The notes beneath the pieces are model-generated. The model saw nothing but the letters and a program-made list of their open reading frames with translations, searched no databases and was not told the origin of the DNA. A stretch of 64,000 nt of DNA, from NCBI GenBank assembly GCA_030145245.1, contig JAQYWC010000082.1:1-64000 (forward strand). Direction: 5' to 3'. This DNA is from Desulfobacterium sp. (GTDB taxonomy: Bacteria; Desulfobacterota; Desulfobacteria; Desulfobacterales; Desulfobacteraceae). Shown here piece by piece: positions 27,069 to 36,732 of the stretch. Made by a program: the position numbers and the translations under genes. Position 1 is the stretch's first letter, and each line of letters begins with the position of its first letter.

Positions 27069-28945
27069 TAACTGCTCCTGAACCAGAGTTCAAACATGTA
27101 AAGAGCCCATAAAATAGAACCGTAATTTTTCTTACCAGATTGATGGCAATTCCAGATTTCTTTAATCGTATCGATATTAAAAAAAATAGCGAGATTTGAT
27201 TTATCACCAAACAAAACTTCTTCAGCTTCCGACCTGATTTCGTTTCTGAACCAGTCTGCCAGGGGTACAGAAAACCCCATTTTTTTTCTGTAGAGAATTT
27301 CCCTGGGTAACACCTTCATAAGACTCTGCTTTAAAATATACTTCTTTTCACCTTTGTTATACTTTAATGCAATGGGAATGGAAGCGGCATACTCGATAAC
27401 TTTATGATCCAGAATGGGGGCTCTTACCTCCAGGGAGTGGGCCATACTCATCCTGTCAACTTTTACAAGGATATCGCCAGGAAGATAGGTTTTAAGATCA
27501 GTGTATAATATTTTGGACAGATGATTGTCGGTGTCTGCTTTATTGTAATAGTATTCCGTTACGCTGAAGGGATCATAATCCCCGATGTTTTTTCTTGTTT
27601 CATCATTAATCAATTGATCCCACAGACCATCTTCAATCTCAGTGTTGGTGAGATAAAATCCATAAGCGGAATCATGCCCGAGAGTATTTAACAGGGTCTT
27701 TCCTTTTTGGAAAAACGGATTGTCTGCTCCGGACAAAATTCCAGCCATCCAGGGGAACAACGGTTTTCTGATAAATTCGGGAATTCTGTTTCTAATCCTG
27801 TTTTCAATATCATCCAGATAGTATTTTTCATAACCGGCAAAATTCTCATCACCACCATCCCCTGACAGCGCGACGGTCACCTTTTGACGCGCAAGCTTTG
27901 AAACAAAATAGGTGGGAACGGCAGAAGAGTCTGCAAAGGGTTCATCAAAAAATAAGGGCAGATCTTTTATGACGGATGCTGCATTCTCTTTCACCGTCAA
28001 CTCATGGTGGTCCGTCTGGTATTTGTCCGCCACAATCTTCGCAAACTGAACCTCATCATACCGTTCAGAATCAAATCCAATGGAACAGGTGGTAACCGGG
28101 TGATTTTTACGCAACGCCATCATTGCCACCACACAGCTTGAGTCAATTCCTCCGCTCAGGAATGCACCCAATGGTACATCGCTGATCATTCTTAAATTAA
28201 CACTTTGATCCAAAATTTCATAAAGCTCTTCCGAAATATCATCAAGGGATTTGGAATTTGATTCAGCAAACGAAACGTCCCAATATTCCTGTTTATAAAG
28301 TCCCTCATTCGAACAGGTAAGAGAATGACCAGGTTCAAGCTTATACAGATTGCGGTAGATGGTTTTGGGATCAGGAACATAAAGATACTTGAAATAATCA
28401 TAAAAGGCCTGATAGTTGATCGCGCGATTTACCGCCCTGTCCTCAAGAATGGTTTTTATCTCGGAACCGAACAACAACATTTTACCATCATCGTAGTAAA
28501 ACAACGGTTTTTTGCCGATGCGATCCCTTGCAAGAAAAAGCGTCTCCTCCTTTGAATCCCATATGGCAAAGGCAAACATTCCCCTGAGACGGTCAAGACA
28601 TGATTTCCCAAATTCCTGGTAGAGATAAAGGATCACCTCGGTATCACATCTGCTCTGAAACTCATAACCAAGGGAGATCAGTTCTTTTCTAAGTGACAGA
28701 AAATTATAAACTTCTCCATTATAGGTTATCCAGTACCGGCCATCCTGAGATCCCATGGGCTGATGCCCCTGTTCCGAAAGATCAATGATGCTCAGCCGCC
28801 GATGGCCCAGCCCCACATGTCTGTCAATGAACACGCCGCTGTCGTCTGGCCCCCTGTGAACAATTTTGTCGCACATGGCCTGTATCAATTTGTCCGAAAC
28901 AGGTTCACCTGTTTTATAATTAAATTTACCTGCAATTCCACACAT
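27065..28945 (-). CDS. asnB: Asparagine synthase-type amidotransferase (intact)
   Basis: Protein of 626 aa, starting MCGIAGKFN with the N-terminal nucleophile Cys. It also has HRGPDDSGVF, GHRRLSIIDLSEQGHQP and NGEVYNFLSLR in the glutaminase domain, and the PP-loop LSGGIDSSCVVAMM in the synthetase domain. Family members hydrolyse glutamine and use ATP to amidate a carboxylate. In exosortase loci they are thought to modify sugars or peptides instead of making asparagine. The stop is 4 nt inside the next gene. It follows the two DPM1-like GT2 genes by 5 bp. It is one of three paralogues in the window. Confidence 0.9.
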   Translation of the reverse strand: MCGIAGKFNYKTGEPVSDKLIQAMCDKIVHRGPDDSGVFIDRHVGLGHRRLSIIDLSEQGHQPMGSQDGRYWITYNGEVYNFLSLRKELISLGYEFQSRCDTEVILYLYQEFGKSCLDRLRGMFAFAIWDSKEETLFLARDRIGKKPLFYYDDGKMLLFGSEIKTILEDRAVNRAINYQAFYDYFKYLYVPDPKTIYRNLYKLEPGHSLTCSNEGLYKQEYWDVSFAESNSKSLDDISEELYEILDQSVNLRMISDVPLGAFLSGGIDSSCVVAMMALRKNHPVTTCSIGFDSERYDEVQFAKIVADKYQTDHHELTVKENAASVIKDLPLFFDEPFADSSAVPTYFVSKLARQKVTVALSGDGGDENFAGYEKYYLDDIENRIRNRIPEFIRKPLFPWMAGILSGADNPFFQKGKTLLNTLGHDSAYGFYLTNTEIEDGLWDQLINDETRKNIGDYDPFSVTEYYYNKADTDNHLSKILYTDLKTYLPGDILVKVDRMSMAHSLEVRAPILDHKVIEYAASIPIALKYNKGEKKYILKQSLMKVLPREILYRKKMGFSVPLADWFRNEIRSEAEEVLFGDKSNLAIFFNIDTIKEIWNCHQSGKKNYGSILWALYMFELWFRSSY

Positions 28946-28950
28946 AAGAT

Positions 28951-29973
28951 TTACACGTGCCTTCGTCTGTCCCTGATTTGCCTTCGTTCAATGCAGTTAC
29001 GCCTCTCGTTGTCTGAGAACGACATGGAAACGATCCTGTCAATGGTGTATTCCTTTATTTTTCTGCCGTGAACAAAGGAGATAATTTCACCTATAAGACC
29101 TGTTGCAGCAGATTGTACACCTAGTACAATAAGCAAAACGCCTATCATCAAACTCACCCGGTTTCCCATGGGAATGCCAAAAATCATCTTTTCAACAGCA
29201 ACATAACCGGAAAATATGATGCCAAGGCCAAAGAAAAGACATCCTATGATACTAAAAAAGCGAAATGGTTTTTTTGTATATCGTATAAGAAAAAACAGAG
29301 ATACAATATCAAGGATTCTTAGACAATATTCTGAAACACTGTAAAAACCTGTCTTACCCATTTCCCTGTAATGCTCAACATCTATCTCCTTGTACCGGAA
29401 ACCTTTCTGGGCTGCCACAACCGGAAGGAATCTATACATGTTGCCGTAGAAATCGAGATTCTTCAAAACATCTTTTTTGATGATTCTGACAGTGCAGCTC
29501 AAATCTTTGAAACTGACACCTGTCATTTTTCTTACCATCCAATTGAACAATTGAGATTGAACCTGATTGAATGATGGATCAACGCGCTTTTTTCGACATG
29601 GGATAACAATATCGATATCATCATCAAGGGCTTTAACTGCATTTCCAAGACTGTCCATTGTTATCTGCTGGTAGGATCCGAACACGACGATGGACTCCCC
29701 GTTGGCCTCCTTTAGAGCAGCCTTTATACAAACAGCCTGGGTGGTTTTTCTGTAAAGAGAATAACTCTTTATGGGAATGGAAGCATCGTCAATTTCATTA
29801 AATTTATTTTTATAAAACCTCTCATTTCCGTTAATCACCGCAATGATCTCAAAAGAATTATAGTTGGAGCTGAAAAACTGATTGACATCATGCACAAAAG
29901 AAACAATATCATCATTTTTTTCATCAAGAAGAATTATTATTGAATACTCTACTTCTTTCTTAGGCTCACACAT
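28951..29973 (-). CDS. DPM1-like glycosyltransferase family 2
   Basis: Protein of 340 aa. The catalytic core is less canonical than its neighbour's: SIIILLDEKNDDIVSFVHDV at the N-terminus, ESIVVFGSYQQITMDSLG where DGDLQ would be expected, and DIVIPCRKKRVDPS. The C-terminal half has two membrane segments (about 235-300) and a charged tail. The typical DxD is missing (FGSY in its place), so catalysis is uncertain and this may be a regulatory or degenerate partner of the enzyme encoded upstream. It overlaps the gene at 29966 by 8 nt. Confidence 0.75.
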   Translation of the reverse strand: MCEPKKEVEYSIIILLDEKNDDIVSFVHDVNQFFSSNYNSFEIIAVINGNERFYKNKFNEIDDASIPIKSYSLYRKTTQAVCIKAALKEANGESIVVFGSYQQITMDSLGNAVKALDDDIDIVIPCRKKRVDPSFNQVQSQLFNWMVRKMTGVSFKDLSCTVRIIKKDVLKNLDFYGNMYRFLPVVAAQKGFRYKEIDVEHYREMGKTGFYSVSEYCLRILDIVSLFFLIRYTKKPFRFFSIIGCLFFGLGIIFSGYVAVEKMIFGIPMGNRVSLMIGVLLIVLGVQSAATGLIGEIISFVHGRKIKEYTIDRIVSMSFSDNERRNCIERRQIRDRRRHV

Positions 29974-30928
29974 TTTTTCCGCCAGATCCGTTTAAGTTTT
30001 TTTTTGTTACTTCCGGCATCTCGGTAAATGAAAGATCACTCGTATTTACAACCAGTTCACCTAAGATCCCCAAAACAATCAGATGAGCCGATGCCATGAA
30101 GGACAGAAAACCGGTAAATGCAAAAAACGAAGTTTTCCCTGTGGTCCAGTTAAAAACGGAAGAACATCCGCCAACAAACAGAAAAAAAAGAGTCAACAAG
30201 AAAAACGGAATCGCAAGTATGGAGAACCCTTTCAGGGGCATGGACGAAAACCGAATGATAAGGTTAATGGATAGAATGTCTGCAATCACCTTAAAGATAC
30301 GCTCAAACCCGTACTTTGATACACCGGAACGTCTTGCAAAGTGATTCACCGGAAGTTCTGTTACCCTGGCCCCGGTCATGCTTGCAAGGGCGGGAAAAAA
30401 GCGATGCATTTCCCCGTATGCTTCGATGGTTTTAATACATTCCGAACGATAGGCCTTTAACGAACATCCATAGTCATGGAGTTCAACACCGGTGGTCCTT
30501 GAAATGATCCAGTTTGCAATTTTCGACGGCAACACCCTTGAAAAATGATCTTTCCGATCCCTCCTCCAGCCGCTTACGATGTCATAGCCTTCCTCAATCT
30601 TACTCAAAAGTTCCGGAATATCATTGGGATCGTTCTGCAGGTCCCCATCCATTGTGACAATAATCTCTCCAGTTGAATATGAAATCCCTGCCACCATCGC
30701 GGAAGTCTGCCCACAGTTGACGGCCAATTTGATACCGACAACAAATCGCTCGCTTTTTGAAACTGATTCTATGATACTCCAGGTACCGTCTTCTGACCCA
30801 TCATCCACAAGAATAATTTCAAAATCAATCCCAAGACGAGCACAGCTGTTATAAACAGTATCAACAACTAATTGAACAGACTCTTCTTCATTATAAAATG
30901 GAATTACAACGCTAAGATAAACATTCAT
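29966..30928 (-). CDS. DPM1/ArnC-like polyprenyl-phosphate glycosyltransferase (GT2)
   Basis: Protein of 320 aa: SVVIPFYNEEESVQLVVDTV, ILVDDGSEDGTWSII, the strong motif IIVTMDGDLQNDPNDIP (DGDLQ), then GYDIVSGWRRDRKDHFSRVL and YGCSLKAYR. Two C-terminal membrane helices are present (about 230-300). This is the pattern of enzymes that load a sugar from a nucleotide donor onto undecaprenyl phosphate. Its direct neighbour is the GT-C transferase (30934-32754), which would use such a lipid-linked donor in the periplasm; the pairing is an inference from context. Confidence 0.88.
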   Translation of the reverse strand: MNVYLSVVIPFYNEEESVQLVVDTVYNSCARLGIDFEIILVDDGSEDGTWSIIESVSKSERFVVGIKLAVNCGQTSAMVAGISYSTGEIIVTMDGDLQNDPNDIPELLSKIEEGYDIVSGWRRDRKDHFSRVLPSKIANWIISRTTGVELHDYGCSLKAYRSECIKTIEAYGEMHRFFPALASMTGARVTELPVNHFARRSGVSKYGFERIFKVIADILSINLIIRFSSMPLKGFSILAIPFFLLTLFFLFVGGCSSVFNWTTGKTSFFAFTGFLSFMASAHLIVLGILGELVVNTSDLSFTEMPEVTKKNLNGSGGKNV

Positions 30929-30933
30929 GGCTA

Positions 30934-32754
30934 TTAACCCATCTGAAAGATTTTAACAACAGGTCCGTTGATTCTACCTTGCACAGGAATAAATTCTTTG
31001 ATCAGTTTCCCTTTAGCGAAAAGCTCCGAATAGAACCGGTGAAAAGACGGAAAATTCTTTGACAATTTTGAGTCCGGGGATAGGAACGCCTTATATCTGT
31101 TGCTATTAACCACGGCATATATATACCCAGCTTTCTGGTAGAATTGATATTCATGAACTCCAACAAGCTTCAGAGGATTGCCCATATCCTTATCAAAATC
31201 CGAATTAAGCTCATGGACACCATCAGCAACTTCGTTTTCCTGCCACCATGGAAACCTCATTTCATCAATGTGGTAAGTGGTCTGTTTATTTGCTGCCTGC
31301 AGTTGATATACGAGATAATCATCATAATGGGCAGTAAACTGGCCGTTCGGATCAGCCGAATCAGCCTTGGTCATTAAAGCGTTTATCTGTGCAGCCGTAT
31401 GAGCAAGTACCGGACCATCCTCATCAATAACAATTTTAGTCCCGGCAGGAATGGTTGCCTCTATCCATTGCTTAGCGACATTTCTGGTATCCCTGCCGGA
31501 TATTTGCATATCATACTTAACAATACCGACCATGGGATACAAAAGGATACATATGAACAACCACCGCCATTTTCCATGAATCCGATCAACGAACAGTCCA
31601 ATGAACGAGGCTGAAATCACGGTTAAAAAAGGATATATAACCGCTTGGTGTCTTATATCAGAATATCCCGGGTGTACAACAATCGATAATAATGCAAAAG
31701 TCAGGGGAAACATCAACAATCCTAGATAAACCCTGGATTCCCCCTTCAAAAACAGATATGGGATTCCGAACCCTGCAGTTAGAATCGTTATCCACCCTAA
31801 TCCTTTAATCAACAAGGATAGATATGAAAAAAAGGATGCCAAATAAACACTGAAAGAATTTTCAGGATTAACAATATTTTGAGCAACATTTGTTTCAATC
31901 ACGGCTGAATCTAAAGGAGCACCACTTACAATAATGTTAATTTTTGAAGATAAGGAATAGATTGGGGCAAGGGTCGATTTTCTGCCGAGAGGATCAATAA
32001 AACTATATGGCGAGCAGCTGAAGTATGATGCAATAAAAACCATCATACAAATCCCGATCTGCATGATTTGATTTGGAAAAGAATTTGAAACTTTCTTTTG
32101 TGCTCCCAATAAACACGATAATATTATAGGAGCCATCATGACAAGAGAATAGGTTTTAGTGGCTGCTCCGACACCTGCAAAAACAGATGCCAATATTATG
32201 TATTTCGTTTTATTTTCTCTAAAAAAAAGAGTTAAGCACCATGCTGAAACAACAGTAAAAAAGACACATGGCATATCGGCTTTAATATCCTTGGATATCA
32301 TGACATGCCCAAAAGATAGGGCTAACAAAAGAGCCGCAATCAAACCGACTCTTTTACGAAACAGCGTTTTACCGATCAGATAGGTTACAACAACTGTACC
32401 CAGGCTGAAAAATGTGACCGTAATTCTCCCGATAATATAAAAGGGACCAGGATTGAGAATATAGTTCACTGCAAATCCATTCACAGAATCCCAGATTCCA
32501 ATTATTTTACCAAAAATAAAAAACAAGCCATACTCAAAAAAAAGCTGATACATGAAAAATGCCGGCTTATGGAACCAATGGGGGTTCAAATCTCCGGATC
32601 CAAAGGCCAGGGCTCTTTTTACGAAGTGTGCTTCGTCGGGATAAAAAGAATAAGGATATCCATGCCATATTCCCCAAAGACGAAGAACAAGTGCGAGCAG
32701 AAGAATTGATATCAGATATTTTCGATGATTTAATTTTTTACTGCTTTTCATCAT
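30934..32754 (-). CDS. GT-C membrane glycosyltransferase (ArnT/PMT-like, GT39 type)
   Basis: Protein of 606 aa with ten or more membrane helices. The first periplasmic loop carries the acidic motif SFYPDEAHFVKRALAF, the DE pair typical of PMT/ArnT enzymes. The C-terminal about 180 residues form a soluble periplasmic domain (GTKIVIDEDGPVLAHTAAQI onward). Expected role: transfer of a polyprenyl-phosphate-linked sugar to a periplasmic acceptor. ATG at 32754 shares ATGA with the stop of the upstream beta-propeller gene, and the DPM1-like gene follows 5 bp downstream, giving a likely donor-maker plus transferase pair. Confidence 0.85.
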   Translation of the reverse strand: MMKSSKKLNHRKYLISILLLALVLRLWGIWHGYPYSFYPDEAHFVKRALAFGSGDLNPHWFHKPAFFMYQLFFEYGLFFIFGKIIGIWDSVNGFAVNYILNPGPFYIIGRITVTFFSLGTVVVTYLIGKTLFRKRVGLIAALLLALSFGHVMISKDIKADMPCVFFTVVSAWCLTLFFRENKTKYIILASVFAGVGAATKTYSLVMMAPIILSCLLGAQKKVSNSFPNQIMQIGICMMVFIASYFSCSPYSFIDPLGRKSTLAPIYSLSSKINIIVSGAPLDSAVIETNVAQNIVNPENSFSVYLASFFSYLSLLIKGLGWITILTAGFGIPYLFLKGESRVYLGLLMFPLTFALLSIVVHPGYSDIRHQAVIYPFLTVISASFIGLFVDRIHGKWRWLFICILLYPMVGIVKYDMQISGRDTRNVAKQWIEATIPAGTKIVIDEDGPVLAHTAAQINALMTKADSADPNGQFTAHYDDYLVYQLQAANKQTTYHIDEMRFPWWQENEVADGVHELNSDFDKDMGNPLKLVGVHEYQFYQKAGYIYAVVNSNRYKAFLSPDSKLSKNFPSFHRFYSELFAKGKLIKEFIPVQGRINGPVVKIFQMG

Positions 32755-34217
32755 GGGGCATAATAATTCCAGGTCATTTTATTTCGGCGATACCAGTTTT
32801 GGCTCCAAAGACTCTCATGACTTGAATTGGGATTCGGTTCTAAATTCACATAGATATGTAATTGGTTCCCACATAACGCTATAAGCTCTTCTCTCCAATC
32901 ACCCTGGACATCTGCAACATAGATACGATCCGCTTTCGCTCCTATCAACACATGAAAGGTGCCTTTGATTGGATCAAAAATAGCAATATTACCTGCCTTA
33001 TGGCGCTCTTTAGCTGCACACAACTGTTTTCCCGATCCATCCCAGTGAATGGCGCTTATCTCTTCAACCCCTCGATTCGTCCATCCATCCGGTGCAACTC
33101 CGTTCATCTTATACCTGGACAAAAGGTTCCCTTCCCCATCAAACGTAAAGGGTTTCTGATGAGTAGAGTATCGACTGCGACACCATATCTCCAACCCATC
33201 GTTCATCGGAATAAAATCACCCACAGCGGAATTTTGCGGTTCTTTGTTTCTGTAATCAGCCATCCAAATCAATTGTTCTTGATTATACAAAAAAATTCGA
33301 TTCCCGGTCCCCAGGATACGATCATAAATTCTGTTAAGATAGTAAGTCAGCTTCGTTGTACCCTTAAAAGGATTCCATCCACCACCTTCTTCAAGTGCCA
33401 ACACCTCTAAGCCAGGAATATCCGGTCTGATATCCTTCACAGTAATTGCATCAATATGGCCTTCCAACGGAATTTGAAACATCTTCTTGCCCTCAGGACT
33501 AATCACTGATCCGCCTAGGACTTCATCTTTCCCATCACCATTCAAATCAGCCACCCTTGCCCCGCTATGGGCGCATGCAATGAAATCATCCCTTTCCCAC
33601 AGAGGGACAGGAAGTTCCCCCATCAAAGACTCCCATGAGAAAGCTGCTATATAGCGTCCCATCCTATAGCTGTCATCCTCAGTCGCCTGAAGCAGCAAAT
33701 CATGATCACCGGCGCCCCTGAAATTTGACAGGACCAAATGCTCCCATCGTTCTGTCCCCTCTGGAGAGCGCAGTTCGATTGAATGTTTAATAACACCATT
33801 CCTGCCATCAAGGATGCACAAATATGAATTCGTTGTAAGAAAGAGGACTTCTGCAACGTTGTCGGCGTCAATATCCCCAACCTGTACACCAGGCGCATGC
33901 CATCCGGGCAACCCGTTATATTCAGATTGTTTTGTAATCTGAATATCAGCTTTTACTGACCATATCTTTTTTCCTGAATTTTCCCAAGCACCGAGATAAC
34001 CGGGCTTTGTTATGACAAAATCCATTTTATGGTCATTGTTTAGATCAGCTGCAATCACCCCACCAATCCCTTCATCTTCCTCGGGCAAATCAAGAGAAAT
34101 AACCCGTCTTTCAAAATGAGGATTAAAGGCACTGGGGCTTTTTGTATTGTAAAAAAACGCAAGGGCAATACTTCCGATTAGTAACAAAACAACAAAGATC
34201 TCTAACCTTTTTGCCAT
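32751..34217 (-). CDS. Exported FG-GAP/VCBS-type beta-propeller protein
   Basis: Protein of 488 aa with an N-terminal membrane segment or signal anchor (about 5-25, IFVVLLLIGSIALAFFY). It is followed by repeated Asp/Asn-rich calcium-binding-type motifs: AADLNNDHKMDFVI, VGDIDADNVAEVLF and VADLNGDGKDEVLG, plus weaker later copies (AVGDFIPMNDGLEI, VADVQGDWREELI). These mark FG-GAP repeat blades. Such propellers bind ligands or glycans on the periplasmic or cell-surface side. Its start overlaps the DUF457 gene end by 16 nt and its end shares ATGA with the GT-C gene. Confidence 0.75.
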   Translation of the reverse strand: MAKRLEIFVVLLLIGSIALAFFYNTKSPSAFNPHFERRVISLDLPEEDEGIGGVIAADLNNDHKMDFVITKPGYLGAWENSGKKIWSVKADIQITKQSEYNGLPGWHAPGVQVGDIDADNVAEVLFLTTNSYLCILDGRNGVIKHSIELRSPEGTERWEHLVLSNFRGAGDHDLLLQATEDDSYRMGRYIAAFSWESLMGELPVPLWERDDFIACAHSGARVADLNGDGKDEVLGGSVISPEGKKMFQIPLEGHIDAITVKDIRPDIPGLEVLALEEGGGWNPFKGTTKLTYYLNRIYDRILGTGNRIFLYNQEQLIWMADYRNKEPQNSAVGDFIPMNDGLEIWCRSRYSTHQKPFTFDGEGNLLSRYKMNGVAPDGWTNRGVEEISAIHWDGSGKQLCAAKERHKAGNIAIFDPIKGTFHVLIGAKADRIYVADVQGDWREELIALCGNQLHIYVNLEPNPNSSHESLWSQNWYRRNKMTWNYYAP

Positions 34218-34765
34218 TTTCTTATTCCAATCACGACTGAGAGAATGATCAACACAAAAAACAACTCAACCGCTAACGATCTCAAATTATTCCAATTAAT
34301 CAGACTACAGACAAAGGAAGTAAAATCTTTTCCACCTTTTTCAATTGAGCCAAACAATGAAACAGGTGAGGTATAATAGTCCGCCGATAAGGGCCAGAAC
34401 AAAGGCACGCCATAAGGTAAGGAATAGTCGGCAGAAAAATAATCGAGTAATGGGTGAGATACAGAGGCACACAGACAACTCACCATGAGTCTATATTTGT
34501 TAATATTTAACTCTATTTTCAATAAAATCAAGAACGATAGTTCGCCAATAAACACTGAGCTTACAAGAGTATGACTGATACCATGATGAAATTTATTTAC
34601 ATCATTCGCAATAATGCCAGGTATAAAATCAAAATCAGGCAAGATTGAAAGCGCAAGACAGGTTATGATAAGCCTGAATGAATCTTTTCTCGAACGATCC
34701 TGCTCCCTTTTAAAAAGAATGTAAGAGGAGAGTCCTACAGCCATATGGGCGACAGGTCCAGGCAT
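34202..34765 (-). CDS. DUF457/YdjM-like membrane metal-dependent hydrolase
   Basis: Protein of 187 aa with four hydrophobic segments and the family motifs MPGPVAHMAVGL, LPDFDFIPG, NKFHHGISHTLVSS and SHPLLDYFSADY. The His/Asp residues are the presumed metal ligands. ATG at 34765 is preferred: AGGGG lies just upstream and the frame upstream of it (to 34798) overlaps the previous gene. Members are inner-membrane phospholipase-like or hydrolase proteins of uncertain substrate; a role in lipid carrier or glycan metabolism is only an inference from the neighbours. Confidence 0.8.
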   Translation of the reverse strand: MPGPVAHMAVGLSSYILFKREQDRSRKDSFRLIITCLALSILPDFDFIPGIIANDVNKFHHGISHTLVSSVFIGELSFLILLKIELNINKYRLMVSCLCASVSHPLLDYFSADYSLPYGVPLFWPLSADYYTSPVSLFGSIEKGGKDFTSFVCSLINWNNLRSLAVELFFVLIILSVVIGIRKWQKG

Positions 34766-34772
34766 ATTTCCC

Positions 34773-35762
34773 CTACTCTGTTTGAAGCCACTCAACAATC
34801 ATAGTAACCACGGAATCCATCATTTTTCCATCATATACCAAGATTGAGGAACCGAACAGATGTAATGTATTTAGATAATGTGCTGTCCCTTCAACAGAAC
34901 AATACTTTTTGGGAGGAGACATTTTATCAAAATACGCTTTAAGGTATTCCCTGTCTTTCAAACCTTCAAGTTTTCCATCTATTAAAAAAAGCGGTTTGTG
35001 TTTTGCTGCCCTGTAATAGGGGAGCACTGTGTCAATATTTTGTTTTGCAGAGAACTCTTCGAATACATCAAGTGGTATCAAAGACCCAATCTTCCTGTCT
35101 GCAGAGTAACGTTTGATAAAACATGATAATTCTATTGCCGACCTTTCTTTTACTCTTCTTGCTGGCCCGATAACAACGATTTTGTTTACATTCGCACCTG
35201 TTGCCATTGCTTGCACAGCTAAGCTTCCACCATAGGAATGTCCAACTAAAAAGAGTCTATTCTTGTTGACCGTTGGATCTTCTCTGAAATATTCTACGGC
35301 ATTAAAAACATCTTGCACGTCTAAAATATCATCGATCTTTTTCAAAGAAACAGGATCTTCAGAATCCCCAAAACCTCTTAAATCAAAAAGAAAAACAACA
35401 AAGCCTCTTTCAGAAAACTTCTGAGCCATAATTTGATATAATGGTAATTTACGCCCCCATCGTGAAGAGCCATGCAATAAAATTATTCCAGGTTTGCATA
35501 CGGTATCCCCACGAAAAAAGATGTTTCCTTTTAAGATTAACCCATCACTTTCAAAAGATACTTCCTTGCAATTATTTGACAAGCCAAGGGCAATATTCTG
35601 TATCTTTATCCGTGAGAATGTTTCGATATCCCTTCGTATATGCCAGGAACTATTATAAAAAAGACATACAGCACTAAAAACGCAACAGAACAGAAACAGA
35701 GTTTTTATAAGGTTCTTTGGTTTTGAAAAATAGGTTTTCCTTTTCGAATGAAACACAACCAA
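34773..35762 (-). CDS. Alpha/beta hydrolase with N-terminal membrane anchor
   Basis: Protein of 329 aa. A hydrophobic segment at about 18-38 (IKTLFLFCCVFSAVCLFY) precedes an alpha/beta-hydrolase fold: oxyanion loop GIILLHGSSRWGRKLPL, strand VVFLFDLRGFGDSEDP, nucleophile elbow LVGHSYGGSLAV (Ser in GHSYGG), and a late His in EGTAHYLNTLHLFG. The start is a TTG at 35762 with AGGAG 7 nt upstream, inside the flippase-like gene (58-nt overlap). No ATG exists before the hydrophobic segment. Probably an esterase or deacylase facing the periplasm. Substrate unknown. Confidence 0.75.
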   Translation of the reverse strand: MVVFHSKRKTYFSKPKNLIKTLFLFCCVFSAVCLFYNSSWHIRRDIETFSRIKIQNIALGLSNNCKEVSFESDGLILKGNIFFRGDTVCKPGIILLHGSSRWGRKLPLYQIMAQKFSERGFVVFLFDLRGFGDSEDPVSLKKIDDILDVQDVFNAVEYFREDPTVNKNRLFLVGHSYGGSLAVQAMATGANVNKIVVIGPARRVKERSAIELSCFIKRYSADRKIGSLIPLDVFEEFSAKQNIDTVLPYYRAAKHKPLFLIDGKLEGLKDREYLKAYFDKMSPPKKYCSVEGTAHYLNTLHLFGSSILVYDGKMMDSVVTMIVEWLQTE

Positions 35763-36694
35763 CCAATCACTCCTGTCATCATCATCATAGCAAGATCAAT
35801 AAATCCAAACAAAGAGGCTGATGTCGAATCAATACCGTAAAATTGAAACAACAGGATACTACTCGCCTCCCTCAATCCGATACCGTTAATACTTGGAAAC
35901 ATGAGTATTATCAGCTGAACAGGTATAAGAAAGAAGTAATCAATCAGCGGAACGGGCAATAACAAAGATTTACCAATCAGCCAGAAATGTATTATCACAT
36001 TCACTTGAAGTAGCAAAGAAGAAAGCACCCCCAAACGAACAGCTTTTGTGTCAGAAAATATTTTCCGTATATTTTCCTGAAACAGTTGCCAACCACGCAG
36101 TACTCTTTTTCTTATTTTCACACCAGGGATCAGCATAATCAAAAAGCGACCAATATTTGTGTAAATTAAGCTCAAGCATGAGGCAATACCTGTTGCACCG
36201 ATAAGCAGTCCGAACCATACAACCTTAATTTTATAACCGGCAAGCACACACAGTATCGATGAAAAAAAGGCAAAAACAAAAAGAACTGAAATCCCCATCA
36301 ATCGTTCAGCGAAAATCGATGAGGCGCTTACAGATAATGATTTAGTCGCTTCCTTTAGATGAACCATTCTTACGAGATCGCCTCCAACTCTTGTAGGCAT
36401 AAACAAATTAAAAAAGGATCCGATCAAATAGCTTTCAACCAAGGGGGGGATATTAATATAAATCTGCTGTCCTTTTAACAGGCTTTGCCAACGAAATGCA
36501 CTTATTGCAACACCTAAAAAGTTCATTAAAAAAGCTGGAACCAGTAACGTTAATCTTAAATCACAAAAGATTACTTTAAACTCAGACCAGTCGATTTTAT
36601 ACAGCAGAACCCACAATAGCAAAACTGAGCTAAATAGGATCTTACTTACCAGCATTAAAGAACTTTTATTCTGCACACTCAAAGGAGTTCCCAT
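35705..36694 (-). CDS. Lysylphosphatidylglycerol-synthase-like flippase domain protein (UPF0104)
   Basis: Protein of 329 aa with about eight membrane helices and the family patterns LLWVLLYKIDWSEF, LYKIDWSEF-type start and FFNLFMPTRVGGDLVRMVHL (the PTRxGGD signature), plus GIGLREASSILLFQFYGI. Members include AglD/YbhN-like proteins linked to lipid or polyprenyl-glycan transport. In this locus it could aid translocation of a lipid-linked sugar. The exact role is not known. ATG start at 36694; it follows the methyltransferase gene by 38 bp and overlaps the hydrolase by 58 nt. Confidence 0.82.
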   Translation of the reverse strand: MGTPLSVQNKSSLMLVSKILFSSVLLLWVLLYKIDWSEFKVIFCDLRLTLLVPAFLMNFLGVAISAFRWQSLLKGQQIYINIPPLVESYLIGSFFNLFMPTRVGGDLVRMVHLKEATKSLSVSASSIFAERLMGISVLFVFAFFSSILCVLAGYKIKVVWFGLLIGATGIASCLSLIYTNIGRFLIMLIPGVKIRKRVLRGWQLFQENIRKIFSDTKAVRLGVLSSLLLQVNVIIHFWLIGKSLLLPVPLIDYFFLIPVQLIILMFPSINGIGLREASSILLFQFYGIDSTSASLFGFIDLAMMMMTGVIGWLCFIRKGKPIFQNQRTL

Positions 36695-36732
36695 GGTATT
36701 CTTTTGTTTCGGTAAAAAACCACCAAAAGGGT

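Noticed and set aside
32952-33410. Plus-strand frame of about 150 codons inside the beta-propeller gene
   Set aside because: Antisense to a gene with clear FG-GAP repeats, no start signal and no recognisable protein pattern.
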